From Hoeflea sp038900095 (GTDB lineage: Bacteria > Pseudomonadota > Alphaproteobacteria > Rhizobiales > Rhizobiaceae), in NCBI RefSeq assembly GCF_038900095.1, contig NZ_JBBMQQ010000004.1, forward strand, positions 62,001 through 126,000: a stretch of DNA of 64,000 nucleotides, in the 5' to 3' direction. Positions 7,374 through 14,781 of this stretch are shown here, piece after piece (the first letter of the stretch is position 1; each line of letters opens with the position of its first letter). A program made the position numbers and the translations under genes. The notes beneath the pieces were generated by a model, which had not been told where the DNA came from, searched no databases, and worked only from the letters and a program-made list of their open reading frames with translations.

Positions 7374-10292
7374 ATGCTCAGGAAGAAGACAAATGGGGTT
7401 GCGCGAGGCCCCCGGCTGTCCTCGACGGTAGCAGAGCTTGGAGCGACGGCGATCGATCGCCGGACATTCCTGAAACGTTCGGGTCTCACCATTGGTGGGG
7501 CTGCAGCCATTTCCACGCTTTCGGGCGGAATGGTCAAGCGGGCGGAAGCTCAGACAGCCGCAGGCACCGGAAAAACCGAAACCAAGAAATCGGTCTGTAC
7601 ACATTGTTCAGTCGGTTGCACGGTGATTGCCGAGGTCGAAAACGGTGTCTGGACACGTCAGGCTCCTGGCTATGATTCTCCGTTCAACCTGGGTGCCCAT
7701 TGCGCCAAGGGCGCATCGGTGCGCGAGCATGCCCATGGTGACCGGCGGCTGAAATATCCGATGAAGCTGGTCGGCGGCAAATGGCAGCGCGTCTCCTGGG
7801 ACGACGCCATCAACGAGATCGGCGACAAGATGCTGGCGGTCCGCGAAGCCTCCGGACCGGATTCGGTCTACTGGCTCGGCTCGGCCAAGCACTCCAACGA
7901 ACAGGCCTATCTGTTCCGCAAGTTCGCGGCCTACTGGGGGACGAACAACGTCGACCACCAGGCGCGCATTTGTCATTCGACCACGGTGTCAGGTGTTGCC
8001 AACACCTGGGGCTATGGCGCGATGACCAACTCCTACAACGACATCCACAATTCGAAGTCGATGATCCTCATCGGGTCCAACCCCGCTGAAGCGCATCCGG
8101 TGTCGCTGCTGCATCTTCTCAAGTGCAAGGAAGAAAACAACGCGCCGCTGATCGTTTGCGATCCCCGGTTTACCCGCACAGCCGCCCACGCCGACGAGTT
8201 CGTGCGGTTCCGGCCCGGCACCGACGTGGCGCTGATCTGGGGCATTCTCTACCATATTTTCGAGAATGGCTGGGAAGACAAGGAATACATCCGCACCCGC
8301 GTCTGGGGCATGGATCAGATCCGTGACGAGGTGAAGAAGTGGAACCCGGAAGAAGTCGAGCGGGTGACCGGAGTTCCCGGTTCGCAGCTTGAGCGGGTTG
8401 CCCGAACTCTCGCCAACAACCGACCCGGCACGCTGATCTGGTGCATGGGTGGCACGCAGCACTCGAACGGCTCTTCCAACACCCGGGCCTATTCGATCCT
8501 GCAGCTGGCGCTCGGAAATATCGGCACGTCGGGAGGCGGCGCCAACATTTTCCGTGGCCACGACAACGTGCAGGGCGCCACCGACCTTGGCGTGCTTGCC
8601 GACACCTTGCCGGGCTATTACGGCCTGACGGCAGGCGCTTACGCCCATTGGGCCCGCGTCTGGGGTGAAGACCTTGACTGGCTCAAGGGCCGCTTTGCCA
8701 CCATGAAAGGCAAGGACGGAAAGAACAAGGCGATGATGAACGAGACCGGTATTCCGGTGTCGCGCTGGATCGACGGTGTTCTGGAAGCCAAGGAAAACCT
8801 CGATCAGCCCGACAACACCAAGGTCATGGTGTTCTGGGGTCATGCGCCGAACTCGCAGACCCGTCTGCCTGAAATGCAGAAGGCGATGGGAATGCTGGAT
8901 CTGCTGGTCGTTGTTGACCCTTATCCGACAATGACAGCGGTACTTCAGGACCGCCAGGATGGCGTTTACCTGCTGCCGGCCTCGACCCAGTTCGAGACCT
9001 ACGGTTCGGTGACGGCGTCTAACCGGTCCATCCAGTGGCGCGAGGCCGTGGTTGATCCGCTGTTTGAATCGCTGCCCGACCACACCATCATGTACAAGTT
9101 TGCCAAGAAATTCGGTTTTGAGGACCGGATGTTCCGCAACATCGAGGTCAACGGCGAAGAGCCGCTGGTCGAGGATATCACCCGCGAATGGAACCGCGGC
9201 ATGTGGACCATCGGCATGACCGGGCAGTCGCCCGAGCGTCTGAAGTCGCACATGGAGCATCAGTACACCTTCGACAAGACCACCTTGCGTGGTGTCGGCG
9301 GGCCGCATGATGGTGAATTCTACGGCTTGCCCTGGCCTTGCTGGGGAACGCCCGAGATGAAGCACACGGGCTCGGCCAACCTCTACGATGTGTCGGTTCC
9401 GGTGGCCAAGGGCGGGATGGGTTTCCGTGCCCGCTTCGGCGTCGAACGCAACGGCGACAACCTGCTGGCGGAAGACAGCTGGCCGGTTGGATCCGAGATC
9501 GAGGACGGTTATCCCGAGTTCACCATGGCGATGCTCAAGGGCCTCGGCTGGGACAAGGACCTGACCGCGGAGGAGCTGGACACGATCAAGATGGTTGCCG
9601 GCTCCGACGATCCGGCGAAGATCGATGGAGTGAACTGGAAGGTCGACCTTTCCGGCGGTATCCAGCGCGTCGCGATCAAGCATGGCTGTGCGCCTTACGG
9701 CAACGCCAAGGCCCGTGCCGTGGTCTGGACCTTCCCCGATCCGGTACCGCTGCATCGCGAACCGCTCTATGCGCCCAATCGCGAACTCGTCGCCGACTAT
9801 CCGACGATTGCCGACAAGACCTTCTGGCGTGTGCCGACGGCCTTCAAGTCGATCCAGGATGTCGATCACTCCAAGGACTACCCGATGATCATGACTTCGG
9901 GACGGCTGGTCGAATACGAGGGTGGCGGTGACGAAACCCGCTCCAACCCGTGGCTGGCCGAGTTGCAGCAGGACATGTTCGTCGAAATCAACACCTTCGA
10001 CGCCAACAACCTGGGCATCAGGGATCGTGAAACGGTCTGGGTGCACAGCCCGTCCGGCGGCAAGATCAAGGTCATGGCCATGGTCACCGAACGGGTGGGC
10101 CGGGGCGTTGTCTTCTGTCCCTTCCATTTCGGTGGACAGTTCCAGGGTGTAGACCTGAGGGACAAATATCCTGAAGGGGCCGATCCGATCGTGCTTGGCG
10201 AAGCCAGTAACACTGCGCAGACCTACGGCTACGATATGGTCACCCAGATGCAGGAAACAAAAACCACGCTTTGCCGCGTCGAGCGGGCCTAG
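7374..10292 (+). CDS. fdhA: Formate dehydrogenase catalytic (alpha) subunit, Tat-exported, Cys type
   Basis: Molybdenum/tungsten bis-MGD oxidoreductase oxidising formate to CO2 in the periplasm, 972 residues. The N-terminus has a Tat motif (IDRRTFLKRSG, about 28-38). C75, C78, C82 and C110 bind the N-terminal 4Fe-4S cluster (CTHCSVGC...GAHC). The metal ligand is a cysteine, C200, in HQARICHSTTV; the next residue is the catalytic histidine and no in-frame UGA (selenocysteine) is needed. Molybdopterin-binding stretches (ILIGSNPAEAHPV; FRGHDNVQGATDLG) and the C-terminal dinucleotide-binding domain (MTSGRLVEYEGGGDETRSNP) are present. GGAGG at 7364 supports the start. It forms a complex with the two following gene products. 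Confidence 0.96.
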   Translation: MLRKKTNGVARGPRLSSTVAELGATAIDRRTFLKRSGLTIGGAAAISTLSGGMVKRAEAQTAAGTGKTETKKSVCTHCSVGCTVIAEVENGVWTRQAPGYDSPFNLGAHCAKGASVREHAHGDRRLKYPMKLVGGKWQRVSWDDAINEIGDKMLAVREASGPDSVYWLGSAKHSNEQAYLFRKFAAYWGTNNVDHQARICHSTTVSGVANTWGYGAMTNSYNDIHNSKSMILIGSNPAEAHPVSLLHLLKCKEENNAPLIVCDPRFTRTAAHADEFVRFRPGTDVALIWGILYHIFENGWEDKEYIRTRVWGMDQIRDEVKKWNPEEVERVTGVPGSQLERVARTLANNRPGTLIWCMGGTQHSNGSSNTRAYSILQLALGNIGTSGGGANIFRGHDNVQGATDLGVLADTLPGYYGLTAGAYAHWARVWGEDLDWLKGRFATMKGKDGKNKAMMNETGIPVSRWIDGVLEAKENLDQPDNTKVMVFWGHAPNSQTRLPEMQKAMGMLDLLVVVDPYPTMTAVLQDRQDGVYLLPASTQFETYGSVTASNRSIQWREAVVDPLFESLPDHTIMYKFAKKFGFEDRMFRNIEVNGEEPLVEDITREWNRGMWTIGMTGQSPERLKSHMEHQYTFDKTTLRGVGGPHDGEFYGLPWPCWGTPEMKHTGSANLYDVSVPVAKGGMGFRARFGVERNGDNLLAEDSWPVGSEIEDGYPEFTMAMLKGLGWDKDLTAEELDTIKMVAGSDDPAKIDGVNWKVDLSGGIQRVAIKHGCAPYGNAKARAVVWTFPDPVPLHREPLYAPNRELVADYPTIADKTFWRVPTAFKSIQDVDHSKDYPMIMTSGRLVEYEGGGDETRSNPWLAELQQDMFVEINTFDANNLGIRDRETVWVHSPSGGKIKVMAMVTERVGRGVVFCPFHFGGQFQGVDLRDKYPEGADPIVLGEASNTAQTYGYDMVTQMQETKTTLCRVERA

Positions 10293-10304
10293 GGAGGATA
10301 CAAA

Positions 10305-10901
10305 ATGGCTAGAATGAAATTCCTCTGCGATGCCGAACGTTGTATCGAGTGCAACGCCTGTGTCACCGCCTGCAAGAACGAGAACGAAGTGCCTTGGGGC
10401 GTCAACCGGCGCCGTGTCGTCACCATCAATGACGGCAAGCCCGGGGAACGGTCGATCTCGGTGGCCTGCATGCACTGCTCGGATGCGCCGTGCATGGCGG
10501 TCTGCCCGGTCGACTGCTTCTACCAGACGGCCGACGGCATCGTGTTGCACGACAAGGACCTGTGCATCGGTTGCGGCTATTGCTTCTATGCGTGCCCGTT
10601 CGGTGCGCCGCAATTCCCGCAGGCATCCAACTTCGGTTCGCGCGGCAAGATGGACAAGTGCACCTTCTGCGCTGGTGGCCCGGAAGAGGACAACTCCGCT
10701 GCAGAATTCCAGAAGTACGGGCGTAACCGGATTGCCGAGGGCAAGTTGCCGCTCTGTGCCGAAATGTGCTCCACCAAGGCGCTTCTGGCGGGTGACGGAG
10801 ACACCGTGTCGCAAATCTATCGCGAACGTGTGGTTGCCCGCGGCTTTGGCGCTGGCGCCTGGGGTTGGGGTACAGCCTACGACCAGAAGAGTGGCGGTTG
10901 A
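10305..10901 (+). CDS. fdh3B: Formate dehydrogenase FDH3 beta (4x[4Fe-4S]) subunit
   Basis: Electron-transfer subunit of 198 residues with sixteen cysteines in ferredoxin-type clusters: CIECNACVTACK (about 14-25), CMHCSDAPCMAVCP (about 57-70), CIGCGYCFYACP (about 88-99), and a split CTFC...CAEMC group (about 120-160). It would carry four 4Fe-4S clusters passing electrons from the catalytic subunit to the cytochrome b. It has no signal peptide and, unlike E. coli FdnH, no C-terminal membrane helix. It must be exported by riding on the Tat-exported alpha subunit and be held by the gamma subunit. It starts 12 bases after fdhA, with GGGAGG upstream. Confidence 0.95.
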   Translation: MARMKFLCDAERCIECNACVTACKNENEVPWGVNRRRVVTINDGKPGERSISVACMHCSDAPCMAVCPVDCFYQTADGIVLHDKDLCIGCGYCFYACPFGAPQFPQASNFGSRGKMDKCTFCAGGPEEDNSAAEFQKYGRNRIAEGKLPLCAEMCSTKALLAGDGDTVSQIYRERVVARGFGAGAWGWGTAYDQKSGG

Positions 10902-10927
10902 TCGGATTCGGTCACTCGCAGTCACAT

Positions 10928-10955
10928 CGGCAGGTGGACGAGAGTCCGCCTGCCG
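10928..10955 (+). other. Intercistronic hairpin with a GAGA tetraloop
   Basis: A 12-bp stem (10928-10939 with 10944-10955, one G-T pair) closed by a GAGA (GNRA) tetraloop sits between the beta and gamma subunit genes. There is no U-tract after it, so it is more likely an mRNA-stabilising or processing element, or a partial attenuator, than a full terminator. It could set the ratio of soluble subunits to membrane anchor. Confidence 0.6.
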
Positions 10956-10994
10956 ATCTTCGCTAGATTGTATCCGGACACCGGGAGCTTACCG

Positions 10995-12152
10995 ATGAAA
11001 ATTCAGAAGACGCGCCGCGCGTCTGCGCGATATCTCCTACCCGGGATTGCCTTTGCCATTGTCGCACTGGTGGGGCTTTGGTTGCCGCTGCAGGCCCATG
11101 CCCAGAGCACGGTTCGCCCGCCCGAGAATGCGACCACATCCATCGCTCCGCCCGGACCCGCGCTTCGGGGCGGGGTGCAGGGCACCCAGTCGGATGCGGA
11201 AATCTGGCACGATATCCGTCTTGGCGAGACCGGAAATGTGTCGATTCCGAACCGTTCGGCGGGCCAGATGATCCAGTCGCAGGGCGAGGACTGGCGGCTC
11301 TATAGAAACGGCGCGACGCATGATTATCTCGGCTATGCGATGCTGGCCACGATCGTGCTGCTGGCACTGTTTTTCGCCATACGTGGCCGCATCAAGGTCG
11401 AGCATGGTCTGTCCGGCGTAAAGATCAAGCGCTTCTCGACGCTGGAGCGGATGAGTCACTGGCTCATGGCGCTGTCATTCATCACCCTCGGCATCAGCGG
11501 CCTGAACATCACCTTTGGACGGTCACTGGTCCTGCCGCTTGTCGGCAAGGATGTCTTCGGCCCGATGTCGGGCTTCCTCAAGGCCACCCACAATTATACC
11601 GCCTTTGCCTTCATGCTCGGGCTGGCTCTCGCCTTCGTGCTTTGGATTGTTCACAATATACCCGACCGGACCGATCTGAACTGGCTGGCAAAGGGCGGCG
11701 GATTGTTCAGCAAGTCGAGCCACCCTCCGGCGAAGAAATTCAATGCAGGCCAGAAGGTCATCTTCTGGGGCGTCATGGTTCTCGGACTGTCGCTGTCTGT
11801 TTCGGGATGGACCTTGCTGTTCCCCTTCGAGCACAGCCTGTTTACCGACACGTTTGTGCTTTTTGGCAATATGGGCATTGATGTGCCCGCCATCCTGGGG
11901 CTGCCCGAGCCGCCCTACAGCGCCATTCAGGAGCAGCAGTTCAACAGTGCCTGGCATGGCATTATCGCTGTCGTGATGATCTGCCTGATCCTCGCCCATA
12001 TCTACATCGGCACCATCGGCATGCAGGGCGCCTTTGATGCAATGGGCTCGGGCGAGGTTGACTTGAATTGGGCCAAGGAACACCATTCCCTCTGGGTTGA
12101 AGAGGTCATGGCCAAAAAGACTGACGGCGCAGCTGCCGCACCGGCGGAATGA
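10995..12152 (+). CDS. Formate dehydrogenase gamma subunit (cytochrome b556 type)
   Basis: Membrane anchor and quinone-reducing subunit, 385 residues. The ATG at 10995 has GGGAG upstream and begins a Sec-type signal peptide ending ...PLQAHA-QS. A periplasmic region of ~85 residues follows, then a first helix (about 112-133). Next is the di-heme cytochrome b domain with histidines in RMSHWLMALSF, THNYTAFAFM and WHGIIAVVMICLILAHIYIG. The cytoplasmic C-terminus includes the GAFDAMGSGEVDLNWAKEHH motif typical of FDH gamma subunits. The extended, alanine/proline-rich N-terminal periplasmic part is longer than in E. coli FdnI and is common in alphaproteobacterial FDH3 gamma subunits. Confidence 0.93.
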   Translation: MKIQKTRRASARYLLPGIAFAIVALVGLWLPLQAHAQSTVRPPENATTSIAPPGPALRGGVQGTQSDAEIWHDIRLGETGNVSIPNRSAGQMIQSQGEDWRLYRNGATHDYLGYAMLATIVLLALFFAIRGRIKVEHGLSGVKIKRFSTLERMSHWLMALSFITLGISGLNITFGRSLVLPLVGKDVFGPMSGFLKATHNYTAFAFMLGLALAFVLWIVHNIPDRTDLNWLAKGGGLFSKSSHPPAKKFNAGQKVIFWGVMVLGLSLSVSGWTLLFPFEHSLFTDTFVLFGNMGIDVPAILGLPEPPYSAIQEQQFNSAWHGIIAVVMICLILAHIYIGTIGMQGAFDAMGSGEVDLNWAKEHHSLWVEEVMAKKTDGAAAAPAE

Positions 12153-12171
12153 CGGCGGGAAGGAACCGGAC

Positions 12172-12300
12172 ATGAAAGCATTTCTTCTCAGTATCGTCGT
12201 TTTGCTGGTCGTCGTGGCCGGCGCCCGCTTCGGTCTCAAACCGTTGTGGGACATGCCATCGGCAGAAGCCTATTCCACTGACAATGTGCGCCTGGATTGA
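12172..12300 (+). CDS. 42-aa single-pass membrane microprotein in FDH operon
   Basis: Small ORF with an AAGGA ribosome site 8 bases upstream, starting 19 bases after the gamma subunit stop. It encodes one hydrophobic helix (FLLSIVVLLVVVAGARFGL, residues 3-21) and a short polar tail (PLWDMPSAEAYSTDNVRLD). The likely topology is tail outside, by the N-terminal lysine. No family is recognised. Position, ribosome site and a coherent transmembrane profile argue that it is real. It could be an accessory subunit of the membrane part of the complex, as small subunits are in other respiratory enzymes; that is inference. Confidence 0.65.
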   Translation: MKAFLLSIVVLLVVVAGARFGLKPLWDMPSAEAYSTDNVRLD

Positions 12301-12323
12301 ACCGGCCAGGAAAAGAAGGTGAC

Positions 12324-12518
12324 ATGATGAGCGACGAATCCTTTAACTTGTCGATGCGGAAGTTTCTCAAGCAGGTCGGAGTGACATCGCAGCAGCAGAT
12401 CGAAGAGCTGGTCCGCTCCGGCGCTGCGGGCTCGGGGCCGCTGAAACTCAAGGTCGTGCTGACAGCCGAAGGCACAGACCTGGAACACATTGTCACCGGT
12501 GAAGTAGAGTTGCCCTGA
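12324..12518 (+). CDS. DUF6494 family protein
   Basis: Protein of 64 residues (MMSDESFNLSMRKFLKQVGV start; a second ATG at 12327 is equally possible). Two short helices containing SQQQIEELVRSG are followed by a beta-rich half (LKLKVVLTAEGTDLEHIVTG). It matches the DUF6494 family as remembered, which is found beside alphaproteobacterial formate dehydrogenases; function unknown. It is small, soluble and acidic, without cysteines. Placed between the microprotein and the ligase-like gene with gaps of under 25 bases, it is part of the same transcript. Confidence 0.75.
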   Translation: MMSDESFNLSMRKFLKQVGVTSQQQIEELVRSGAAGSGPLKLKVVLTAEGTDLEHIVTGEVELP

Positions 12519-12526
12519 CCGCTGGC

Positions 12527-13261
12527 ATGCTGCCCATTCCCGAATTTCCACCGCTCCTGACCGGGCATGCGGTAACCGCCGGGCAGGATCCGCTGCAGGT
12601 GGCGCTGGAAAGTGCGCGCGACGCCAGTTTCGGTGCCGGCGACCTCTGCTGGTCGATGGCTGAAACCCATGCACGCGCTGCCATTGTTCTTGAGCCCGAT
12701 TGCCCGCTTGGCAAGGCGTTGCAGATGGTGCCCGTGCTGATGATCGCCATCGGCGATGCGCTGGGAGCAATCGGTCCGCCCAATCTGGCGCTGATGTACC
12801 GGTGGCCTTCGACGATTCTCGTCAATGGCGGTGAAGTCGGCGAGGTGTTTCTGCACGTACCGGAAGATACCGGACTGGAGGACACGCCGGAATTCCTGGT
12901 GCTCGGGTTCTCCGTGGCGATGAGCCTGCCGCCAGACATCATCGAGGCGCCGGGTCTTGCCAGGCATGCCACCGCGCTGTTTGAAGAGGGATGCGGCGAT
13001 CTCGACCGGACGCAGGTTCTGGAGGCCGTGGCGCGGCATTTCCTCTCATGGGTCGATACCTGGGAGCATGACGGCTTCGCTGCCGCCCACCCGGATTACC
13101 TCGGCCGCATGCAACCGGCAGACAAGCTTGTGGTGCAGACCGGGCCGGTCACGCACCAGGGCCGGATGGTCGGTATAGATGAGGACGGCGGCTTGCTGCT
13201 TGATGGCGGCGGAAGGGTCGAGGGATTGTCGCTGGCTCAGGGATTGGGGATCATCGGGTGA
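12527..13261 (+). CDS. Biotin/lipoate-ligase-like protein with DUF4444 tail, catalytic motifs lost
   Basis: Protein of 244 residues with the fold pattern of the BirA/LplA/LipB domain (about 15-180) and a DUF4444-type C-terminal domain (about 185-244). The key ligase features are degenerate. The block corresponding to BirA KWPND...K reads R92-WPST...E103, so the catalytic lysine (BirA K183) is glutamate. The glycine/arginine-rich adenylate loop is replaced by SMAETHARAAIVLE (43-56). It is therefore unlikely to be an active ligase by the known mechanism. It is made with the FDH operon, 8 bases after DUF6494 and overlapping the next gene by 4 nt. The role may be a binding or scaffold protein in cofactor or subunit assembly (inference). 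Confidence 0.78.
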   Translation: MLPIPEFPPLLTGHAVTAGQDPLQVALESARDASFGAGDLCWSMAETHARAAIVLEPDCPLGKALQMVPVLMIAIGDALGAIGPPNLALMYRWPSTILVNGGEVGEVFLHVPEDTGLEDTPEFLVLGFSVAMSLPPDIIEAPGLARHATALFEEGCGDLDRTQVLEAVARHFLSWVDTWEHDGFAAAHPDYLGRMQPADKLVVQTGPVTHQGRMVGIDEDGGLLLDGGGRVEGLSLAQGLGIIG

Positions 13262-14280
13262 AACTGACAAAAGACAACGGACCGGGCGTGATCTGGAAAT
13301 CGGCCGGACAGCATCTGACCTACCGGCTGGACAATGGCTGGCTTGCCGTCAGCGATGATTTCATGCGCGCCTATTACACGCGCCCGGAAATCCATCCCGT
13401 CGAGGAAAGCTGCGCCGTCGAGCACGCGCTGTTTGAACGGCTGATGGCGGATCCGTTTGCTCCGGTTGGCGCTGATGATCTTGCCGCGATTGCCGATCCG
13501 GATGCGGCGGACAATTACGCGCTTGTCCTCCGCTTCCGGGATCACCTTGTTGCCAAGGGATCGATCGAGGCCGCCTACGCGTCCTTGTTCAGCCCCGGTG
13601 CGCCGATGATTCCGCCGGTGTTCATCAGCCAGATGGCGCATTTGATCATGGGCAACATCCTGGTGGGCGAACGCGACGCGATGGTGGCGCGGGCAGCCGA
13701 GCTGTTCTTCCGCGAGCAGACCGCCACCACGTCGAACGAGCGAATGATGCTCGCCGATACCGAGGTGGTCGAAACCCGCGCAAAGGACGCAGCCCTTGCG
13801 GCTTCCACCGATCCTGGACGGGCGGAAGTCGCACTCGAGGTTCTCAATGCGGAAGGCAGCGAGGACTATTGGGCCCGTGCCGACCATTTCGATCTGGCCC
13901 TGGATTTCCGCTTCTCCGAACCGGGGCAGGATGCCTTTGCCCGGCTGATCGAACGCTGGATCAGGCATTTCCTGGATTTGCGGGTCCGGGTGCAGCCGCT
14001 GCAATCGGTCAAGGATGAACGCTGGTCCTGGCATGTCGGCCTTGATGCCGAAGCCACCCGCATCATGAATGCGCTCTACGAAGGCGAATACCTTCCCGAG
14101 GAAGGGCAGGGCAGCATCGTTGCCTTGTTCCGGATGGAGTTCCTCGATCAGGACCGGGTTCTGGAGAGAATGCGCCGCAAACCGGCCTTCCTCGGACTGG
14201 CCGTGGATTCCCGTGACCGCATTCGCATGAAGCCGCAAAATCTGCTGATCAACCTGCCGCTCAACCCGGTGCTGCAATAA
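13258..14280 (+). CDS. DUF6352 family protein
   Basis: Soluble protein of 340 residues, largely helical with no signal peptide, membrane helix or cysteine motif. It matches the DUF6352 family as remembered, again known mainly from FDH gene neighbourhoods. It starts at GTG 13258, inside the GTGA overlap with the ligase-like gene, which implies tight translational coupling. Notable stretches: WLAVSDDFMRAYYTRPEIHPVEES at the N-terminus (in two parts, WLAVSDDFMRAYY and TRPEIHPVEES), SEDYWARADHFDLALDF mid-protein, and DERWSWHVGLDAEATRIMN near residue 255. It is the last gene of the operon. Function is unknown; genetic linkage points to FDH maturation or regulation. Confidence 0.75.
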   Translation: MKLTKDNGPGVIWKSAGQHLTYRLDNGWLAVSDDFMRAYYTRPEIHPVEESCAVEHALFERLMADPFAPVGADDLAAIADPDAADNYALVLRFRDHLVAKGSIEAAYASLFSPGAPMIPPVFISQMAHLIMGNILVGERDAMVARAAELFFREQTATTSNERMMLADTEVVETRAKDAALAASTDPGRAEVALEVLNAEGSEDYWARADHFDLALDFRFSEPGQDAFARLIERWIRHFLDLRVRVQPLQSVKDERWSWHVGLDAEATRIMNALYEGEYLPEEGQGSIVALFRMEFLDQDRVLERMRRKPAFLGLAVDSRDRIRMKPQNLLINLPLNPVLQ

Positions 14281-14391
14281 TTGCTGCGGTCGTGTGACCG
14301 GAAAGGCGGCAAAGCCTCGCACCCGGCCGAAAGCATCGCTTCCGGCTAGAATCTGTCCGCGATCCTTGGCACTGGCGGATTTTGCCGGAGC

Positions 14392-14655
14392 CTAGTTGGC
14401 GTCGATCGAGATGGCCGTGATGACCCCGACGCCATTGTCGCCGGCGGAGTCGTAATCGATGCTGACTCTGTCACCGGCGCTCAGTCCTTCGGGAACGAGA
14501 TCACCGGCCGGGGCCAGATCCCAGACCGTCTTGTCATCCAGAACGAGCACATGATCGACCCGGTCATAGGCGACGACGACGCCCCCGGTGGTGTCAGCCA
14601 GAGCCGGCGTTACCAGGATTGATCCGAGAATTGTGATTGCAGAAAACAGGCGCAT
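14392..14655 (-). CDS. DUF1344-like small secreted protein
   Basis: Protein of 87 residues with a Sec signal peptide (MRLFSAITILGSILVTPALA-D) followed by a ~65-residue beta-rich domain (GVVVAYDRVDHVLVLDDKTVWDLAP). It resembles DUF1344, a family of small periplasmic proteins. The ATG at 14655 is chosen because GGAGGATC lies directly upstream; that ribosome site would be inside the gene if the ATG at 14667 were used. It is convergent with DUF6352 (gap about 110 bases, with only an imperfect hairpin at 14326-14346). Confidence 0.72.
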   Translation of the reverse strand: MRLFSAITILGSILVTPALADTTGGVVVAYDRVDHVLVLDDKTVWDLAPAGDLVPEGLSAGDRVSIDYDSAGDNGVGVITAISIDAN

Positions 14656-14781
14656 GAGATCCTCCATACGACTTGATGGAAGCTAGCTATGCGCCTGTCC
14701 CGGGTTTCCCGCAAGCGACTTTGATTCGTGCCGCAAAACGATTGTTTCACAGCTGTCCCAGTCGCGTCCGATAGCGGGCTG

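Noticed and set aside
7989..10925. 978-codon open frame antisense to fdhA, longer than the gene itself
   Set aside because: It is the mirror frame of a GC-rich coding sequence; no ribosome site, no recognisable domain, and fdhA has full motif support on the other strand.
13237..14322. 361-codon open frame antisense to DUF6352
   Set aside because: Shadow of the overlapping, translationally coupled DUF6352 gene; no start signal.
14326..14346. Hairpin between convergent DUF6352 and DUF1344-like genes
   Set aside because: Eight of nine pairs with one mismatch, short loop and no T-tract; too weak to call a terminator.
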